Positions 35,301 to 41,147 of a DNA stretch of 64,000 bases are shown here, piece by piece. Within the stretch, counting starts at the first letter, position 1. The number at the start of each line of letters is the position of its first letter. Below the pieces are notes generated by a model. The model had not been told where the DNA came from and did no database searches. It saw only the letters and a program-made list of their open reading frames with translations. Source of the stretch: Theristus sp. LFF4_11. Its lineage: Eukaryota > Nematoda > Chromadorea > Monhysterida > Xyalidae. The translations under genes and the position numbers were made by a program. The stretch is taken from assembly GCA_030248135.1 (NCBI GenBank), contig JASANC010001732.1, positions 1 to 64,000 on the forward strand, written 5' to 3'.

Positions 35301-35993
35301 GGATTATGGATTGTATTCGGATTTGTTTTCGGATTATTATTACCAAAAAGCTGTTTTAAACTTGGTTAGAACCAAAAAAACGCTGTTTGTCTGTCCTGTT
35401 TTTTTTCTTCAAAAACATTCGTAACCGAATTTTAGTGTCCAATATGTAGTAAACTCTTTTTTAGCCGCCAAGACGTGAAACATCAGTTCCTGCGCGCCAT
35501 CCGAAAGGCCGGTCTAATCACGGCCAACCGCGAGCAGCAACATCAGCAGAATCAGCAAAATCAGCAGCAACCATCCTTATCAACGCAATCCAGCTCAACA
35601 GTCGCACAGCAATCAGCGAATGCGAAAATGTCAAACGGAGTCAACAGCAGTCAGAGAGCAGCAACAGCAACAACTGTCATCAACAACAACAACAATCAGC
35701 AGAATCTGCTCACTCAGCAGCAAGTCGACCGCACTTCGCTGATCTCGAGCCCGGACAGTTCGACGGGTGTCCCGCAACTTTTGGTGCCACTCTTAGATCG
35801 AAGTTGCTCAGAGCCAATCCCAAAGAGTTCAATGACAAATAATAATAATAATTTGTCCACTTCCGCCGGCGCGGTCGCCCGGCCAACCAGTCATTATTCT
35901 AGTCAGTCTGACGGCGGTTACGTCAGCAACAGTGAGAATCATCATAATCAGCAGAATCTGCTGAATCACGTAAAACATCATCATAGTGCGTGA
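5231..35993 (+). CDS. sif: still life/TIAM-type Rac guanine-nucleotide exchange factor, 5'-partial, 25 exons
   Basis: This gene encodes a Dbl-family exchange factor that in known members activates Rac at the plasma membrane and synapse. Spliced exons: 5231-5349, 5915-6010, 7716-7769, 14148-14427, 14589-15602, 15887-16161, 16329-16705, 16871-16991, 17296-17439, 17763-17924, 25130-25320, 25586-25682, 29323-29505, 30551-30709, 31017-31225, 31354-31574, 31927-32012, 32191-32622, 33027-33254, 33536-33644, 33723-33902, 34176-34297, 34510-34773, 35120-35286, 35465-35993. All junction phases agree and the model reads open for about 1,938 residues to a TGA. Domains in model coordinates: EVH1 C-terminal half 1-39, low-complexity linker 90-650, PH1 about 660-815, coiled-coil extension 800-930, RBD about 965-1045, PDZ 1055-1150, DH about 1385-1615, PH2 about 1620-1775, Q/N-rich tail to 1938. 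This order is that of Drosophila still life and vertebrate TIAM1/2. The start codon and first EVH1 half were not found. A shorter isoform starting downstream is possible. Confidence 0.9.
5915..6010 (+). CDS. sif: sif exon: linker after EVH1 (probable)
   Basis: A 96-base, phase 0-0 exon between a CAG acceptor and a GTAAGA donor. It encodes 32 polar and acidic residues. No domain is recognised. It is accepted for its splice sites, its phase and the open frame. It could be skipped without changing the reading frame. Confidence 0.5.
7716..7769 (+). CDS. sif: sif exon: short basic linker (probable)
   Basis: A 54-base, phase 0-0 microexon (TTTCAG acceptor, GTGAGT donor) encoding 18 residues, AGRSRGLQARRAHSVVGT, rich in Arg and Ser. 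It is GC-rich against its AT-rich flanks. The phase match with both neighbours supports it. Confidence 0.6.
10341..10794. mobile_element. TA-flanked C/G-tract MITE, copy 1
   Basis: A 454-bp element between TA dinucleotides with terminal inverted repeats CCGTATTACCTCTATTAAAC and GGTAATACGG. Next to the ends lie AATAAAC-plus-C-run blocks, and a GGGGGATTATT block lies towards the middle. It has no coding capacity. The TA flanks and TIRs suggest a Tc1/mariner-type non-autonomous element. Close copies lie at 12589-13053 and 42892-43340. Confidence 0.85.
12589..13053. mobile_element. TA-flanked C/G-tract MITE, copy 2
   Basis: A 465-bp copy in the opposite orientation to copy 1, again between TA and TA. 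It shares the internal conserved stretch around GGAAGGAAGTCGCAGAAAC and carries a short insertion (TTTATGTGTATG region) near 12890-12905. Long apparent open frames through its G-runs are composition artefacts. Confidence 0.85.
14148..14427 (+). CDS. sif: sif exon: His/Gln/Ser-rich linker
   Basis: A GTTCCAG acceptor in phase 0 opens a frame of 93 codons rich in H, Q and S, containing VVTFADQGASSSSDLVY. The donor is the unusual GTTGGT, leaving phase 1, which the next exon completes. Poly-CAG/CAA stretches are typical of arthropod-like still life linkers. No folded domain is expected here. Confidence 0.75.
14589..15602 (+). CDS. sif: sif exon: large disordered linker
   Basis: A 1,014-base exon from TTTTTCAG to GTAAGA, phase 1 to phase 1. 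It encodes 337 residues rich in S, T, P and Q, with strongly GC-rich third positions in its second half. Segments such as GQVYTTKIEIPPKPRVRPP look like linear-motif sequence. An antisense open frame over 15179-15595 is a composition shadow. Confidence 0.85.
15887..16161 (+). CDS. sif: sif exon: linker before PH1
   Basis: A TTTTTAG acceptor completes the phase-1 codon and opens 91 codons of Q/S/H-rich sequence ending in LLVYPGRSAIMQ at a GTAAAT donor (phase 0). No domain is recognised. Confidence 0.8.
16329..16705 (+). CDS. sif: sif exon: PH1 domain, first half
   Basis: After a Ser-rich lead the frame reads TRKSGFLLLKRWLCRM, then WHQYWARLKGHSLLLYRV, which are strands 1-4 of a pleckstrin-homology domain of the TIAM/still life PHn type. 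An acidic loop (EEFSEDISSEGDSAEASDD) follows. The GTGAGT donor leaves phase 2. Confidence 0.9.
16871..16991 (+). CDS. sif: sif exon: PH1 domain, middle strands
   Basis: A GTCCAG acceptor in the matching phase encodes LSIDVSRSLVQAMPEYPRR, then SNVFCVSTITGTAYLLQ, matching the central PHn strands of TIAM/still life. The donor is the weak GTCGGC, chosen because the next exon continues the same domain in phase 0. Confidence 0.88.
17296..17439 (+). CDS. sif: sif exon: PH1 C-terminal helix and start of coiled-coil extension
   Basis: The exon encodes VTSEAEMDCWANAIHQAGA, the PH helix with its conserved Trp, then a charged helix (ALKRELEKLDQRMDS) corresponding to the CC extension of the TIAM PHn-CC-Ex module. 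The donor GTTCGA is non-canonical at +3 to +6. Confidence 0.88.
17763..17924 (+). CDS. sif: sif exon: CC-Ex helices
   Basis: A CCGCAG acceptor, phase 0, 54 codons. It includes QVIGWERELELLHANHYMTR, then CYLAAIRGQDEP, matching the W-E...R-CYLASL-Q-G segment of the TIAM/still life extension. The GTGGGT donor is followed by a 7.2 kb intron. Confidence 0.9.
17965..18065 (+). repeat. tRNA-like SINE fragment
   Basis: An A-box-like TGTAGCGCAGGTGTAGG is followed about 45 bases later by a B box AGTTCGAGCCCCG, the internal pol III promoter layout. There is no complete tRNA cloverleaf, so this is read as a degraded tRNA-derived SINE rather than a tRNA gene. Confidence 0.4.
21155..21239 (-). repeat. SINE family A, 3' part, split by a MITE insertion
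   Basis: This piece matches the 3' half of the intact SINE at 61418-61612 (TTAGCC...GACCCAGAAAAGCGT, then AACGCCGTCGAGT). It continues after the hAT-like MITE at 22242, with GGAGAGGG repeated on both sides as the MITE target duplication. Confidence 0.8.
21240..22241 (+). mobile_element. hAT-like MITE, copy 1
   Basis: A 1,002-bp non-coding element with ends TAGGGTTAG and CTAACCCTA, long A/T tracts just inside both ends, and an 8-bp target duplication GGAGAGGG (21232-21239 and 22242-22249). The TIR start and 8-bp duplication match hAT superfamily habits. Compared with copies 2-4 it lacks about 22 bp (the AACAATTGGAGCGGAGATG stretch). Inserted into SINE family A. Confidence 0.9.
22242..22380 (-). 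repeat. SINE family A, tRNA-related 5' part
   Basis: On the minus strand it reads a tRNA-like head with A box (GGCCGGAATGGTAGCGCGTC) and B box (GATCGAGCCCC), continuous with the 3' part across the MITE insertion. Members of the family are at 48462-48600, 51290-51478 and 61418-61612. Confidence 0.85.
22905..22995 (-). repeat. tRNA-like repeat, family B
   Basis: The minus strand carries an A box TGGTAAAGTGGTTAACGCAC and a B box GGTTCGACTCC about 36 bases later. Acceptor-stem pairing is poor, so a tRNA-derived SINE or tRNA pseudogene is more likely than a working tRNA. A similar piece is at 30465-30545. Confidence 0.45.
23853..24885. mobile_element. foldback element with CCGGCCCA-subrepeat arms
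   Basis: The left arm (23853-24030) is about ten imperfect copies of a 14-bp unit ATTTCCGGCCCACTC. The right arm (24705-24885) is the same array in inverse orientation. The innermost parts, CCGGCCCAGCCCAATAAT and its complement, pair exactly. Between them lie TTAGGATTAGG-type repeats (24205-24270). No coding capacity was found. The element resembles foldback transposons whose inverted repeats are built from short subrepeats. Confidence 0.75.
24886..25047. mobile_element. palindromic MITE, CAGTCGAACTC family, copy 1
   Basis: A near-perfect snap-back of about 160 bp: TCTAAAATATAGGGAATCAG and GCTGATTGGTTGGTGATCGT in one arm, mirrored at 24990-25043. The outermost bases of the left end are missing or diverged where it meets the foldback element. 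It lies just upstream of sif exon 25130. Confidence 0.8.
25130..25320 (+). CDS. sif: sif exon: after CC-Ex
   Basis: An ATTCCAG acceptor opens a frame containing YLSQLGVFTMSAVHAFLLSR, aligning with the GRLGIFSVSSFHALVAAR segment that follows the TIAM extension. Phase 0 entry fits the exon ending at 17924. The donor GTGACT leaves phase 2. Confidence 0.88.
25586..25682 (+). CDS. sif: sif exon: RBD first strand
   Basis: A TATCCAG acceptor completes the Arg codon. The exon ends in GKQLNVHLKTGQ, the first beta-strand of the Ras-binding domain, and the following strand starts the next exon after a GTTGGT donor (phase 0). Confidence 0.8.
28892..29250 (+). CDS. possible nested two-exon gene for a 45-residue secreted peptide
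   Basis: Exon 28892-29001 starts with ATG and encodes MLPQPKWLTTVIVVALWLSD, a typical signal peptide, then a Pro/Asn-rich segment (PLNRPPNFPV) to a GTGAGT donor in phase 2. A strong CTTCTTTCAG acceptor at 29222 leads in the right phase to KTNAFDDS and a TAG at 29248-29250. It sits in the sif intron 25683-29322 on the same strand. No family is recognised, and such a short frame can arise by chance. It could also be the first exon of something longer. Confidence 0.35.
29323..29505 (+). CDS. sif: sif exon: Ras-binding domain core
   Basis: A CACTTCCAG acceptor opens VSVITVTPADTVATALEKAC, then FGLLTRRHFLSF, the ubiquitin-like RBD of TIAM/still life. It ends DDDTLIQS in phase 0 at GTGGTT. Confidence 0.9.
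30465..30545 (-). repeat. tRNA-like repeat next to a sif splice acceptor
   Basis: The minus strand has TGGTGAAGTGGTCCGAGG (A-box-like) and GGTTCGACTCCC (B box) about 30 bases apart, too close for a full tRNA. It ends just before the acceptor of the next sif exon. It is read as a degraded family B tRNA-like repeat. Confidence 0.4.
30551..30709 (+). CDS. sif: sif exon: RBD end and PDZ start
   Basis: The acceptor GGTTTTCAG at 30550 was chosen over upstream AGs because only it joins in phase 0. The exon reads IDDLPMVDLC, then a linker into LGLTVRTQRLRQQDLVAYVV, the carboxylate-loop and second strand of a PDZ domain. The donor is GTCAGA. Confidence 0.88.
30775..30913. mobile_element. palindromic MITE, ATCCAACTAGCTGATTGG subfamily
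   Basis: A snap-back of about 135 bp inside a sif intron: CCAACTAGCTGATTGGTTGG at the left end, GATCACCAACCAATCGGC and AGTTGG at the right. It shares the core with the CAGTCGAACTC family but has different ends. A close copy is at 63070-63228. Confidence 0.7.
31017..31225 (+). CDS. sif: sif exon: PDZ domain, second half
   Basis: A TTTCAG acceptor in phase 0 encodes NAGVRKGDELIAVNLRSV, the canonical PDZ segment A-G-V-R-K-G-D-E-L-I-x-V-N, then HVEQLLQRRDTLCLVLRSKR, the last helix and strand. The GTACGG donor leaves phase 2. Confidence 0.92.
31354..31574 (+). CDS. sif: sif exon: linker between PDZ and DH
   Basis: The CTTTTCAG acceptor completes a Ser codon. It encodes 73 codons of G/S/N/Q-rich sequence with FLLDEPWEKNHCS, ending at GTAAGT in phase 1. 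No domain is recognised. Confidence 0.8.
31927..32012 (+). CDS. sif: sif exon: basic linker
   Basis: A GCTTTCAG acceptor restores the phase. It encodes NGSRLSAVSRIKQRYSLPPR and further basic residues, ending at GTATGA in phase 0. The RxxS sites resemble phosphorylation or 14-3-3 motifs, which is inference only. Confidence 0.8.
32191..32622 (+). CDS. sif: sif exon: linker and start of DH domain
   Basis: The ATTTCAG acceptor opens 144 codons. A Q/H-rich linker leads into SSAERLEKIVFELVETEKAY, the first helix (CR1) of the Dbl-homology RhoGEF domain. The GTGAGT donor leaves phase 0. Confidence 0.92.
33027..33254 (+). CDS. sif: sif exon: DH domain helices
   Basis: Encodes CLERLLSQYLLPLEAAGLFP, then TELTQLIQCTRALVRFQKSF, matching the second and third DH helices of TIAM/still life. 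Two or three residues are missing at the upstream junction compared with relatives. A Ser/Pro-rich loop (SQSASPTPYATPSHLR) lengthens the domain. Confidence 0.9.
33536..33644 (+). CDS. sif: sif exon: DH domain
   Basis: A CTTCCAG acceptor in phase 0 encodes LLRMGGVFLNACNKFKVYSP, then FCAVHFRVQKIL, corresponding to the F-L-Y-Y-x-x-F-K-L-Y-S-x-F-C segment of TIAM. The donor is GTTTGC, phase 1. Confidence 0.9.
33723..33902 (+). CDS. sif: sif exon: DH domain, CR3
   Basis: Encodes LESYLIRPVQRVLRYPLFLQ, the most conserved RhoGEF motif (L-I-x-P-x-Q-R-x-x-R-Y-P-L-L-L) that contacts Rac, then QMKTLT. It is entered from TTCTTACAG and left at GTTGGC in phase 1. Confidence 0.95.
34176..34297 (+). CDS. sif: sif exon: DH C-terminal helix
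   Basis: Encodes ALSKIEKVAEYINEMQRVYE, then EYGELFTQ, the long last helix of the DH domain leading into PH2. Acceptor GATTTCAG, donor GTTGGC, phase 0. Confidence 0.95.
34510..34773 (+). CDS. sif: sif exon: PH2 domain, first half
   Basis: Encodes NVELSELLMFGECDWLNPLT, then a loop, then ECLCFVFKSTVLLAPRRAQP and a Lys-rich end, matching the strands of the PHc domain (D-L-L-x-x-G-x-x-x-W-L-N ... C-F-V-F-K-S). Donor GTTGGA. Confidence 0.93.
35120..35286 (+). CDS. sif: sif exon: PH2 domain, second half
   Basis: GTTACAG acceptor. Encodes FTGCRLMAVRELEVNGSEVG, then EQFLWILIHIN and ERVFHFVN, matching the VLIPVTEVQVR...LWELIHL...KVYVL strands of still life. Donor GTTAGA, phase 2. Confidence 0.9.
35465..35993 (+). 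CDS. sif: sif terminal exon: PH2 helix and Q/N-rich tail
   Basis: TTTTTTAG acceptor. RQDVKHQFLRAIRKAGLI is the PH2 C-terminal helix, followed by about 150 residues rich in Q, N and S (CAG, CAA and AAC runs), ending HVKHHHSA and TGA at 35991-35993. The tail has no recognised domain and is probably disordered. Confidence 0.88.
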
Positions 35994-36222
35994 TTTGAGC
36001 TGTTTTATGTGTTGTTTTGTTCGGTTGTTTTTTTAATGAGTTTCTTTTGTGTCACCACATCTCTCCTCGCAGATCTTATTTATTTTTGGCTGAGTGACTT
36101 TTTTTTATCGTTCTCGTTGTTTTTGTTTTAATTGGATTGTTCTTCTTTCCTTTGTACTGCAAAACGCTGCAAATGCCAAAAACCTGGACTCGTTTTGAAC
36201 TGTGTTTTCATGTATTATTTTG

Positions 36223-36228
36223 AATAAA
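36223..36228 (+). terminator. poly(A) signal of sif
   Basis: AATAAA 230 bases after the stop codon, followed by a T/G-rich stretch, gives a short 3' UTR of about 250-270 bases. Confidence 0.6.
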
Positions 36229-36253
36229 CAACTGTAAGATTTTTTCATGGTAT

Positions 36254-37204
36254 TTTTGTTATTGTTTTGGTTTCCCTTGTCTGCTCGATTTTTTTGTGAG
36301 AGTTTTAATTTCCCAAAATAGATTGTCTGACAAGAATATGTTTTGAGATGCAAAATAAAACCAAACAGGCAAGCTGTTGAAGATTGATAAATGACAAAAA
36401 CCGAATACAAAATTGGTGTCATCGAATGTTTGCTGGACAATATGTATTATTTGGAATACACTGTAGATGTATGCGACACGTGCAAGAAAACATTGCGAAA
36501 TGCGACTTTAAAAACGGTCTCCAATTGTACGATAGTTACCGGTTGAAGTTGAAGAGTTCTAGGCAATCAAAAAGTGACCCACTACTTCCGCTGACCCTGT
36601 ATAATTAGCAGCAGATAAAAAATACTGCGTCACTCACTTCACACCCAATAATAACACCAGCAAACAACTAACACTAAGACGACAAAAAGAACAACGACAA
36701 AACAAACGCAATAAACAACGATTCGAATGAGCCGCTCTATCAGAAGGAAGATCGATTTTCCAACGTCGTAAAGTGCCCCGAGGACGTCTCTGACAGCGAC
36801 CACCATTTGAATAATGTCGTGGAGTAAGTGAAAAACGCCGAAAGGTCCGATGTTTGCTGTTGGTTGGGCTCGAGTTTGGTGATAAGCGTTTCGTTTTCCA
36901 GTTGGTGTTAGAGGTTCTTTTGTTGAGCGCTTCTTTGTGAACTGTCGATTTTGAATGCTTGCTGCTGTAGTCGACTCCAATTGTTTGGTGTCGTTGCATT
37001 TCATGGGGTCTGGGCGTGCCATCGTCGTTTATTGTCGTTTTTTTCTTTGTTGACCAGAAAGTTCACGCTTTTGTGGAGACAAACTTTCAGAAAAGTCTTT
37101 GCGAGATTTTTTTGAGGTAAAATAAAGGGTGTGATGATTTAGCTTCGGTGTATTGTAGTATTAGCAGGATTTCGCGGTGAAAAACAACAGGACAGTTCTT
37201 TTGG
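36254..37204. other. intergenic, no gene seen
   Basis: No frame shows family features. A modest open stretch on the minus strand at 36634-37022 has Arg/Ser composition in one frame and Leu/Val in another but no stop-and-splice structure I trust. Confidence 0.4.
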
Positions 37205-38248
37205 GCACTCAGCAAATTTCACAATTATCTAAAAATGCGGGAGACGCATATAAAAGGAGGAATATGGCTTTGTGTAAGCAGTGAGAGACTTGGCTCGACA
37301 ACTCTTTTCAAGTCTCTGATGTGGTACACACGGGTACAAGTACATAAGAGTCATATTTTTGCGCCGCGTTTGTTTGTTTGTTTGTTTTTTATTTGAAGCA
37401 CGCCCCCCCCACCGATTCCGGAAACCCGAAGGTCACCAAACTCCGGTGGGATTGGGGAATGGACGGCTCACAATTCCGTGGAACCAATACCCTCGCCACG
37501 TGAGGGGATAGTTTCTAAGTCCCGCTCTGTCCTGGGGGCACCTGTGATCTTAGCCCGATTTCGGTTTCGGTGACCTGCGGTCGCTATATCCCCGGAGGGC
37601 AGCGAATCCGAAAGTTTTCGTTTTCGTTTTGCTGAAAAGCGTAAAAACTTTAAAGTTATTTTTAATTGTCCTCTTCAATTAAATCAAAAATCACGCCATG
37701 TGCGAAATTCTGTAAATTCTGTGCAAAAACAGAAAAATCAGAGATTGCAAAACATTGTTGCATGTAGCTTTTTCGATGTTGTTAACGTACGCACCGCTGT
37801 GTACACACCAACACCAGTGACAAAAAGGAGTTGTCTTCCGTTGATTTTCACCTTTTTTGAACGTAAACTCGTGTGGCAGGAAAAACTGTCTGTCCCGTGA
37901 GTCATTGCCTTTGCCACAGGACACCTTGCGTTCCGCATGCTTCTGCTGGTCCTGGACAAACCAGTGTCAGCGAGTTAAAGTCTGATTGTTATTTTAGTAG
38001 TTTTAGTGGTCGCTAAATGCTCGAAATCCGCAAATGTGAAAGTTTCATTTGTCTACAAAGTACGAGGGTTGCCATGTGCAACCGAAATAATGAATAAACG
38101 GCGCAAAAATATGGCTCTTATGTACTTGTACCCGTGTGTACCACATCAGAGACTTGAAAAGAGTTGTCGAGCCAAGTCTCTCACTGCTTACACAAAGCCA
38201 TATTCCTCCTTTTATATGCGTCTCCCGCATTTTTAGATAATATTCTGA
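37205..38248. mobile_element. 1.04 kb inverted-repeat element
   Basis: Arms of about 150 bp at 37205-37372 and 38097-38248 are near-perfect inverse copies, starting TTATCTAAAAATGCGGGAGA. The interior includes a C-run and a segment (37500-37605) with GGTCGCTATATCCCCGG that resembles sequence in a sif intron at 17170-17215. No transposase frame. The target duplication is unclear. Confidence 0.7.
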
Positions 38249-38329
38249 CTTTTAAATAAGTCCCGAAGGTTGAACCAAATTCACAATTCGTTGGTGACAT
38301 ATTCTTTTGAACAAACAAAACATTTCTTG

Positions 38330-39110
38330 TTTTCATTTCGCCGATTCGCCCTAAATCGCCACGATCCAATAACTAAAGTTGCTCACATAAAAAACTAACC
38401 CAAAATTCGTGAGTAGCGCATTGAATTACCCTGGAAAACACCCTTTTCTTGTTTTTCGTCTCCATACCGATTTCGCCAATTTCAACGGCCGATTTGTCCG
38501 AAATCGTCACGATTCAGTATCTAGAGTTGCTCACATGAAAAAACTAACCCAAAATCCGTGATTAGCGCTTTGAATTACCCTGGAAAACACCCTTTTCTCG
38601 TTTTTCGTTTCTGGACCGATTTCGCCAATTTCCACGGCCGATTCGCCCGAAATCGTCACGATTCAGTATCTAGAGTTACTCACATAAAAAAGTAACCCAA
38701 AATCCGTGATCAGCGCATTGAATTACCCTGGAAAACACCCTTTTCTTGTTTTTTTGTTTCTGGACCGATTTCGCCAATTTCCACGGCCGATTCGCCCGAA
38801 ATCGTCACGATTCAGCATCTGGAGTTGCTCACGTAAGAAAACTAATTCCAAATTCGTGATCAGCGCATTGAATTACCCTGGAAAACACCCTTTTCTCGTT
38901 TTTCGTTTCTGGACCGATTTCGCCAATTTCCACGGCCGATTCGCCGAAATCGTCACGATTCAGCATCTAGAGTTGCTCATGTAAAAAAACTAACCCAAAA
39001 TCCGTGATCAGCGCATTGAATTACCCTGGAAAACACCCTTTTCTTGTTTTTCGTTTTTGGATCGATTTCGCCAATTTCCACGGCCGATTCGCCCGAAATC
39101 GTCACGTTTT
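38330..39110. repeat. tandem array, about 149-bp unit, five copies
   Basis: The motif TTGAATTACCCTGGAAAACA starts at about 38421, 38570, 38718, 38868 and 39016, giving periods of 148-150 bp. A diverged partial copy precedes them. Each unit carries ATTTCGCCAATTTCC and GAAATCGTCACGATTCAG. Open frames through the array are by-products of the repeat. Confidence 0.9.
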
Positions 39111-41147
39111 TAGTTATTTAACTGTTAATCCTTTAATTTTTTTAAAAAAATAAAGGTCAAATTCAAACTCTCCGTTGTTGGTTACCCCCGGAAACTTTGT
39201 TATTTGTCAAATAACGGTTTGTTTCATGCGCAGAAATCGCAAATACACTTCAAAATAAGCATTTTTCGGAATTTATTACAAAATAGCTAGATTTTAAGCC
39301 TTGGGAAGCGTCGGATCAAAAAATGAATGCGAAATTTGAAAATCCCAAAGATTTTTACCCTAGAAAATGTTTTTATCAAAACAGTCAGAATTTTAATTAT
39401 ATCACTGAAACTGCGCACACATTTTATGACATAGTCGAAAAAAAAGGGGGTTAGAAGAATAATTAACAGCTTATTCAGAATCCATGTTTTGCGCACACAG
39501 CGTGTGTAGAAGATCACCACGAAAAAATTTCTGGTGCACACAGCGTACCTATGGATTATCTACCTGTGTGCAGGAGAAAAAATTCTCAGCTCCTTTTATG
39601 TTCACAATTCGAGGCACAGTAACTTTGGAATTTTAGCGCGAACGAACCACGGGCCATATTATGCCTGCATCCGCTGTCCGCTCCGCTCCGCTTCGCTCGC
39701 GAATGGGCATGATATTCAAACAATTTCCAGATCAAAAAACGTTTTGCGCACATGTACATTCGTGCTAATCAGTCACCTATAGCAACAAGCACCATGCACT
39801 AAATCATGTTCACGCAGAGACGCGCTCGAAGGCAAAAGGCTGTCGTCTGCGCCTGGCAGTCTGTTTGGTGACCACGGGAGAAAAAACTGCAGAGATGCCA
39901 TGTATTGTGGATTTATTCAAACGTGTACGGGCTGTAATGACGTCATTTAAAAACGCCCGTTTGTCAAAGTACAGGCACTAAAATGTCAGTTTGGTGTGAC
40001 TGATTCGACATTCACATCTGTTTACAGGAATAAATCGGCTAAACGGAAAGTCTGGTTTGCTGTGAGCGGCAAGCGCATGTTTGGCGGCACATGACGTCAT
40101 TTCAGTGGGACACGTTTAAAAAAATAGGTCATACATATACGTAAAGATTATACGTACATCGTAAAATGCAAAATGTTTGAGCAGTCGAATTTTTAGAAGC
40201 AAAAAATTCTGCATTAACACCCTGTACTGTTTCTTGATCGCGCGCAGCCAATGACCACGACGCGACTCCACAAAAAAATGTTTCTATAAAACCACAGAAG
40301 TTTTTTTTATATCTTTTATATCTCAAAGAGTAGAAATCACTAGTGCGACCATTGCATATGTTCCTTGTGCGAAACATCAACCGCATAGGTGCTCATCAGT
40401 TCAGTTCGTGGTATGAGCGGACTGCAGCAGAACACAAAGGTCCAAAAAACACTGCACCGTAATACGTTACAAATACAAAGTACAGTTTCATTTTTATTAC
40501 AACCCCGCTTTTCAGAACACGAAGTGCCTGGCTGAAAGTCTTCATTGACTTCAGTAGACATCACACGTGTCACGTCGACTGATTCGTTTTCTTTGATGAA
40601 GCCTAAAAGATACGGAATGGCCGATCAAACATGGCAGTTTTTTTAGGGTTGAAGGAGCGCGCGATATTTGAATAAAGGAAAAAGTCGTTCAGAAACCCAA
40701 TTGCGTGTCAAATTTGACATGTTTTTTTTTAACTAATTGATTCTTCGTGCTATTCTGTTCATTCTTTCGCCATTGCACACACGGTTGGGACATGACATCT
40801 TGGCATTCTTGAAACAGACAACATGTACCTAATTTTTGTGCCCATTATATATACGGACGAACCTGAACATGGCTGGTTTAGATTTAAAAAACTGATACTT
40901 ATTGCTGTAGTCGGTCACCGGACCACGCGGATCGACGTACTAAGTCAAGTAAGTCAAGTTATAGCTGTAAATTAGATCGTAAGAAATCTAGACTGAAAAA
41001 ACAGGATAAATCGATGAAAAATGCGAGTGCATCTGTGTTCATTTTTTTCACTGACCGGTCAAGACAAAAAAACGGCCCCACCTAACCCCGCAAGCAAGCG
41101 ACCTTTGCCAGGAATGCGTCAGTGGCTCTTTTCGCGGTCACAACATA
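39111..41147. other. intergenic, no gene seen
   Basis: AT-rich with some GC-richer patches near 39660-39720. No exon chain or named repeat was recognised. The promoter of the lectin gene is presumably in its last part, but no reliable core element can be named. Confidence 0.4.

Noticed and set aside
38404..39110. CRISPR-like array
   Set aside because: The 149-bp units are contiguous tandem repeats without unique spacers, and the host is an animal.
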